Notes under the pieces: model-generated
Database searches by the model: none
The model's input: the letters and a program-made list of their open reading frames with translations, nothing else
What the model was told of the DNA's origin: nothing
Shown here: in pieces, positions 60,066 through 64,000 of the stretch
How the letters are laid out: every line of letters begins with the position of its first letter
Position numbering within the stretch: position 1 is the stretch's first letter
Program-made: the position numbers and the translations under genes
DNA from: Ruania albidiflava DSM 18029
GTDB lineage: Bacteria > Actinomycetota > Actinomycetes > Actinomycetales > Beutenbergiaceae
Assembly: GCF_000421225.1 (NCBI RefSeq)
Contig: NZ_ATWL01000004.1
Location: 124,001-188,000 of the forward strand
DNA length: 64,000 bases
Reading direction: 5' to 3'

Positions 60066-60650
60066 TCAGGCCTGGTCGAAGCTGGCGAGGAACGCGCTGG
60101 CCCGCTCGAGCACCTGGACAGCCGCGGCCTGGTCGTAGTCCGCGCTGCTGGAGTCGGTGAACAGGTGGGCGCTGCCGGGGTACAGGAAGATCTCCAGCTC
60201 CGGGTGCTCGGCCTGCACCGCACGGGCGGCGTCCAGGTCACCGTCGCCGGTGAAGAACGGGTCGTGGTCCATCCCGTGCACCTGCACCGGGTGGCCCGCT
60301 GGCCACGTGCCCTCCAGCTCGGTGGGGTCGATGAACGAGTGCAGAAACAACCCACCCAACGCCTCCGGGGTGGTCTGCAGCAGCTGCTGAGCCGGCATCA
60401 CGCCCACGGAGAACCCACCGAACACTGCCTGCTTCGGCAGCTGTTCGGCGGCCTCGACGCCTCTGCGCATGACCTCGTCGAAGCCGATCGTCCCGGCGTA
60501 CCCGATCCCCTCGTCGATCGACGGGAACGTGCGCCCCTCGAACAGGTCCGGGGTGTGCACCGTGTGGCCCTGGGCGCGGAGCAGGTCAGCAAAGCTACGT
60601 ACGCCGTCGGTCAGGCCGAGGACGTGGTGGAACAGGATGATGTCGGTCAT
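60066..60650 (-). CDS. Dienelactone hydrolase family protein
   Basis: A 194-residue small alpha/beta hydrolase. It has DIILFHHVLGLTDGVRSFAD, HTPDLFEGRTFPSIDEGI, the nucleophile elbow GGFSVGVM (Ser instead of the usual Cys), MDHDPFFTGDGDLDAA (acid Asp) and YPGSAHLFTDSSS (His). It should hydrolyse a small ester or lactone in the cytoplasm. ATG 60650 is preferred. It is the convergent partner of azlD and shows no pathway link. Confidence 0.83.
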   Translation of the reverse strand: MTDIILFHHVLGLTDGVRSFADLLRAQGHTVHTPDLFEGRTFPSIDEGIGYAGTIGFDEVMRRGVEAAEQLPKQAVFGGFSVGVMPAQQLLQTTPEALGGLFLHSFIDPTELEGTWPAGHPVQVHGMDHDPFFTGDGDLDAARAVQAEHPELEIFLYPGSAHLFTDSSSADYDQAAAVQVLERASAFLASFDQA

Positions 60651-60732
60651 CCCGCCACAGTAGGGGGTACGCCGGACAGCACGCCTCCCGAACACCGGTG
60701 CTGCACGGGCAGCAGGCAACTATCCTCAGACC

Positions 60733-61197
60733 ATGCGTCAACGCCTGTGCACTGTGGCCGCCCTCGCCGGGTTGGCCATCGTGCTGCTTGCTGGCTGCGG
60801 CGAGGGTGACGATCCGCAGGACGACGCAACCACCCTGCACCCCACCAGCTCGCCCGCCGAGCCAGGTACAGATCCGTCGGAGCCCGCAGAACAGCCCACT
60901 GACGACGCCAGCCCGCCGGCCGAGGACGTGCAAGCGGCCATCGACGACCTCGCGCAGCGGATCGATGTCCCGGCTGCGGACATCGAGTCCGGAGCGCTGG
61001 AGCCGGTCACCTGGCCGGACGGGTCGCTCGGCTGCCCGTCGCCCGGGCAGGCCTACCCGCAGGTGCTCACGGACGGCTACCGGCTCGTCCTGACCGCCGG
61101 CGGTCAGGAGTACGAGTACCACGCGGGTGCGGACGGTGAGCTCTTCTACTGCGAGGACCCGTCCGAGCCGGCCGACCAGGACGTCGATCGCTCCTGA
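60733..61197 (+). CDS. Secreted lipoprotein of unknown function
   Basis: A 154-residue protein with signal peptide and lipobox LAGC (Cys22), an acidic Pro/Thr/Ser-rich linker, then a small domain with VTWPDGSLGCPSPGQAYPQV and YEYHAG...LFYCED. Such WPDGSLGCP lipoproteins occur widely in actinobacteria and have no known role. Two Cys (CPSP, YCED) may form a disulfide. It is convergent with the next gene 21 bp away. Confidence 0.83.
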   Translation: MRQRLCTVAALAGLAIVLLAGCGEGDDPQDDATTLHPTSSPAEPGTDPSEPAEQPTDDASPPAEDVQAAIDDLAQRIDVPAADIESGALEPVTWPDGSLGCPSPGQAYPQVLTDGYRLVLTAGGQEYEYHAGADGELFYCEDPSEPADQDVDRS

Positions 61198-61218
61198 CCG
61201 GCGTTCACCCGGCCACGG

Positions 61219-61755
61219 TCACAGCGCCGGTGGCTCGTCCGCTCGCCCCGGCTTCGGCTGCTGCTCTGGTAGGTGCCGGCCGTGGGACCGGTCCTCTGCC
61301 GGCGTCTGCGGTGCGGCAGGGGGCCCCGCCGCGGTCGGCCGCTCCCCCGGTGGTCCCGGTTCGCCCTGACCGACGTCCGGGTCGAGCGCGTCCGCATCTG
61401 ACCGGTCCTGCTGCACCTCCGCCCGCACCTGGTCGGCGGCAGCGTTCTGCTCGGCCGCCTCGTGCTCGAGCCGGTCCGCTTCGAGCTGGGCAGCCTCGGC
61501 ATCCAGCTGGGCCCGACCGGCCTGCGCCTCTGCCTCCTTGGCCGCGACATCCTGCTCCCGGGCGGCCAGCTCCTGCTCCTCCGCCTGGGCACGCAGGTCC
61601 GCAGCTGCGGCGCGGTCGCGCTCCTCCTGCTCCCTGCGCAGCTGCGCCTCTTCCTCCAGGCGACGCCGCCGGGCGCCAGTCGCAGCGGTGACCACCGCGA
61701 CGACGATCAGCACGACGATGACGATTCCGATGACGATCCAGATCCAGGTGTCCAT
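61219..61755 (-). CDS. Membrane-anchored coiled-coil protein
   Basis: A 178-residue protein starting MDTWIWIVIGIVIVVLIVVA, a single N-terminal membrane segment. Next comes a long alpha-helical, Glu/Ala/Arg/Gln-rich stretch (residues ~30-115) of coiled-coil composition, then a Pro/Gly-rich disordered tail. ATG 61755 is chosen because it gives the clean anchor; the frame begins 11 codons upstream. No family with a known function is recognised. Confidence 0.72.
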   Translation of the reverse strand: MDTWIWIVIGIVIVVLIVVAVVTAATGARRRRLEEEAQLRREQEERDRAAAADLRAQAEEQELAAREQDVAAKEAEAQAGRAQLDAEAAQLEADRLEHEAAEQNAAADQVRAEVQQDRSDADALDPDVGQGEPGPPGERPTAAGPPAAPQTPAEDRSHGRHLPEQQPKPGRADEPPAL

Positions 61756-61858
61756 GACACGCTCCCGTCGGTTGAAGTCCCCACTCAACGCGAATCCCGC
61801 GCTTCCCGCGACTTGAACGGGCTAGAAAGATGGCGGCGGCTGGCCGTACCGTGGGCGG

Positions 61859-63013
61859 ATGGGACCGCTCACTGCCGAGGAGATCCAGGACCGCCTGCGG
61901 GCGCATGTACCGGCCGAGGCGACCGGACTGACCTGGCTGGTGCGCACCGGTGACCAGGTGCTCTCCGGAGCCCTCGGCACCCGCGACGTCGCTGGCCAGC
62001 AGGCGCTCGAAGCAGACGAGATCTTCCGGATCTCCTCGATGACCAAGCCGGTCACCGCCGTCGCCACGCTCATCCTGGTGGGCGAAGGGGTCTTCGCCCT
62101 GGACGACCCGGTCCACACCTGGTTGCCCGAGCTCGCCGACCGGCAGGTGCTGCGCACCCCCGACGCCGCACTCGACGATACCGTGCCCGCCGAACGGGCC
62201 CCTACGGTCCGCGACCTGCTCACCAGCACCCTCGGCTGGGGCATCGACTTCGCTCACCCGGAGGCCACCCCGCTCACCCGCCGCTGGGTCGAGCTCGGTC
62301 TCGGCGTCGGCGCGCCCGCCCCTGCTGAGCAGGTGCCGGCGCAGGAGTGGCTGGAGCGCGCCGCCGCGCTGCCGCTGCAGCACCAGCCCGGGCACCGGTG
62401 GCTGTACAACACCTCCTCAGTGGTGCTCGGCATCCTCCTCGCCCGCGCCACCGGGACCTCCCTGGCCGAGCTGCTCACCGAGCGGCTGTTCACCCCGCTC
62501 GGGATGAGCGACACCGGCTTCTGGGTCCCGCCGGACTCCAGGCATCGGTTCGGCCCCTGCTACGGCGAGGGCAGCGAGGTGTACGACCCCGCCGACGGGC
62601 AGTGGTCCGCTCCGCCGCCGCTGCAGGGTGGGGACTGCGGTCTGGTCTCCACTGTGGCCGACTACGCCCGATTCGCCCAGCTGCTGCGGGGCCGGGGCAG
62701 CGTCGAAGGCCGCCGCCTGCTGCCCGCCGACCTCGCGCACGCGATGACCACCAACCGGCTCACCGACGCCCAGCTCGCCGCCGTCGGTCCCGGCCCAGGG
62801 ACCGGTTGGGGCTTCGGCGTGGGTGTGCTGACCGAGGCCGCCGAGCACGGCCCGAGCGCCGGTAGCTACGGCTGGTCCGGCGGGCTGGGCTCCACCTGGA
62901 CGAACGACCCCGCGACCTGCCGCACCGGTGTGCTGCTCACGAACCGGAGCTGGTCCTCCCCGGAACGTCCTCCGGTAGTCGGCGCGTTCGAGGAGCTACT
63001 CGGCCGCCGCTGA
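61859..63013 (+). CDS. Class C beta-lactamase-type serine hydrolase
   Basis: A 384-residue penicillin-binding-like hydrolase. It has the SxxK motif Ser60-Met-Thr-Lys63 (SSMTKP), YNTSS (the Y-x-N motif), and a late WSGGLGSTW where the KTG-type motif would be. No signal peptide is visible, so it may act in the cytoplasm. Many such proteins are esterases or D-aminopeptidases rather than drug-degrading enzymes. ATG 61859 fits. Confidence 0.85.
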   Translation: MGPLTAEEIQDRLRAHVPAEATGLTWLVRTGDQVLSGALGTRDVAGQQALEADEIFRISSMTKPVTAVATLILVGEGVFALDDPVHTWLPELADRQVLRTPDAALDDTVPAERAPTVRDLLTSTLGWGIDFAHPEATPLTRRWVELGLGVGAPAPAEQVPAQEWLERAAALPLQHQPGHRWLYNTSSVVLGILLARATGTSLAELLTERLFTPLGMSDTGFWVPPDSRHRFGPCYGEGSEVYDPADGQWSAPPPLQGGDCGLVSTVADYARFAQLLRGRGSVEGRRLLPADLAHAMTTNRLTDAQLAAVGPGPGTGWGFGVGVLTEAAEHGPSAGSYGWSGGLGSTWTNDPATCRTGVLLTNRSWSSPERPPVVGAFEELLGRR

Positions 63014-63065
63014 GCGGCCAACTGCCGAGCCGCCAGCCGCTGAGCGGCCGGTAGCCGAGCCGACT
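63006..63065. repeat. Two imperfect 30-bp tandem repeats spanning a stop codon
   Basis: GCCGCTGAGCGGCC appears at 63006-63019 and 63036-63049; the rest of each unit is similar (…GCCGAGCCG…). The stop codon of the beta-lactamase-type gene is in the first copy. Each core is a small hairpin, and the pair may help end transcription from both directions. Confidence 0.75.
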
Positions 63066-63077
63066 GCACCGGTCCGG

Positions 63078-64000
63078 TCAGTGCTGGTCGGTGACCTCGT
63101 AGCCGAGACTGGCCAGCAGCCGGGCGAGCAGCCGCACCGGCCCACGGTCGTACTCCTGCACACCGGCGCTCAACGCCTGCCAGCTGGTGTTGAACGTGTG
63201 CCGGGCACGGCCGTTCCGGAGCTGGAAGTGCACCCAACGCCGGTGCTCCAGCTCCGCAAGCAGCTCCACCTCGGCGTCGGTGAACTCATACAGCTGCGGC
63301 TCCTCAGCCGGCCGCCAGGTGAGGCCGAGGGCCGCGAGCTTGACCGGGATGTCCACCACCTGGGCGATGCTGGAGCGCTGGTCGGTCTCGGCCAGCTCGT
63401 CCCAGCCGAGCCTGGCAGTGGGGGACTGGGTTGCGTTCTGCGTCGTCGTGGCCGTGCGCAGGTAGTCGTGATGCACCTCCAGCGCCATCTCGCGCACGGC
63501 GGCATCGGTCAGCGGAGCGTCGCCTCCGCCGCGGCGCACCGGGACCAACCCGGCCCGGGCGGCGAGCACCGGCAGCCGGGCCGCCAGCTCGAGGCGGCGC
63601 AGGCGCAGCTCGTCAGCGGGCCGGCGCAGGGCGGACCCACCCCGCCCAGGGTCACGCATCTCCTGGTCGGCTGCGGGCAGCAGCCGCGCCAGGACCGCCT
63701 CGATCTGCGTCAGCTCGCCGGGGGAGAGCACCAGGGTCGGCACCTCCGCCGGGAACCCGGCATCGAGCTCGACGCCAGCGGCCGTGAAGATGTCGGCGAT
63801 GTTCTCGGCGACTGCCCGCACCGCCGCCCGCACTGCTGCGGGCTGTGCGTCCAGCACCGCCTTGCGGTCCGCGTCGCGCAGCACCGACCCGAACACACCG
63901 GGCACGTCCGCCGGCCATCGGCTGGCGTCGGCCACCAGCTCCCCGGCAAGCAGGTCGGTGGCGGACAGGCGCAATGTGGTCGGGTCGCTCAACAGCTGCA
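63078..64000 (-). CDS. RyR-domain protein, C-terminal part (5' end outside window)
   Basis: The frame stays open to the window edge, so the start lies beyond it; TTG 63992 is only an internal candidate. The C-terminal ~130 residues carry an RyR-like domain: GWDELAETDQRSSIAQVVDI, PVKLAALGLTWR, FTDAEVELLAELEHRRW, QEYDRGPVRLLARLLASLGY. The preceding ~170 residues are helical with no domain I recognise. RyR domains in bacteria often sit beside TrkA-N or ATPase modules in larger proteins. Function is unknown. Confidence 0.72.
   Translation of the reverse strand, partial: QLLSDPTTLRLSATDLLAGELVADASRWPADVPGVFGSVLRDADRKAVLDAQPAAVRAAVRAVAENIADIFTAAGVELDAGFPAEVPTLVLSPGELTQIEAVLARLLPAADQEMRDPGRGGSALRRPADELRLRRLELAARLPVLAARAGLVPVRRGGGDAPLTDAAVREMALEVHHDYLRTATTTQNATQSPTARLGWDELAETDQRSSIAQVVDIPVKLAALGLTWRPAEEPQLYEFTDAEVELLAELEHRRWVHFQLRNGRARHTFNTSWQALSAGVQEYDRGPVRLLARLLASLGYEVTDQH

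Noticed and set aside
61859-63013. True class C beta-lactamase
   Set aside because: No signal peptide and only general SxxK/YxN motifs; esterase or peptidase activity is as likely.

Overview
The window comes from a high-GC actinobacterium. Base composition is about 70% G+C, GTG starts are frequent, and genes are tightly packed with many 4-nt ATGA overlaps. Markers that fit are a class Ib nrdHIEF ribonucleotide reductase operon, a CarD-type RNA polymerase-binding protein, three F420-type luciferase-like (LLM) oxidoreductases, a Nei1-like DNA glycosylase, and MalFG-type sugar ABC systems without a local ATPase. A Micrococcales-like genome is my best guess. I see no rRNA or tRNA gene, CRISPR array, transposase or prophage.

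Layout. 0-6.3 kb holds housekeeping and small-metabolism genes: a BioY end, a ThrE-type exporter, an SDR, an APH-type kinase, a phosphoribosyltransferase, a HAD phosphatase and CsbD. 6.4-14.8 kb holds HPr and then the most interesting block: a TetR regulator, a strong inverted repeat, a diiron desaturase-like protein, a second copy that has lost most metal ligands, a fatty acyl-CoA reductase fused to a HAD domain, an SDR, a PlsC acyltransferase and a clear alkyl-dihydroxyacetonephosphate synthase (AGPS). The last four are coupled or closely spaced and contain what an ether-lipid pathway needs. I infer an actinobacterial ether-lipid cluster, possibly vinyl-ether (plasmalogen-like), with the diiron pair as candidate desaturase.

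15.1-20.5 kb holds nrdHIEF behind a control region with six DnaA-box-like sites and two NrdR-box-like palindromes 33 bp apart, a 21-bp terminator, and a CarD paralogue behind an AT-rich operator. 20.6-28.5 kb is a minus-strand run: AraC-DinB, VanZ-RDD, NUDIX, a glyoxalase-like protein with a hexanucleotide repeat in its start, an M20 amidohydrolase, GH20 hexosaminidase and an MFS transporter. 28.7-40 kb is a mixed region with three frame-disrupted genes, three LLM oxidoreductases, an NhaC antiporter, an esterase and a HipBA toxin-antitoxin pair.

40.1-47.2 kb is a sugar/amino-sugar locus: nagA, a ROK regulator, a Gfo/Idh/MocA protein, two permeases and a binding protein. 47.2-51.6 kb holds base-excision repair genes (nei-like, endonuclease IV) and two proteins of unknown role. 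51.6-54.5 kb holds dgoA, dgoK and an orphan binding protein (galactonate pathway). 54.8-56.3 kb is a ribbon-helix-helix / 46-aa ORF / DUF4097 operon. The right end holds gamma-glutamyltransferase, an XRE-cupin regulator divergent from azlCD, a dienelactone hydrolase-like protein, a lipoprotein, a class C beta-lactamase-like protein and the 3' part of an RyR-domain gene.

Several gene junctions carry palindromes. A 66-bp inverted-repeat element occurs at two convergent junctions 45 kb apart, and a 35-bp element is shared by two intergenic regions 44 kb apart.
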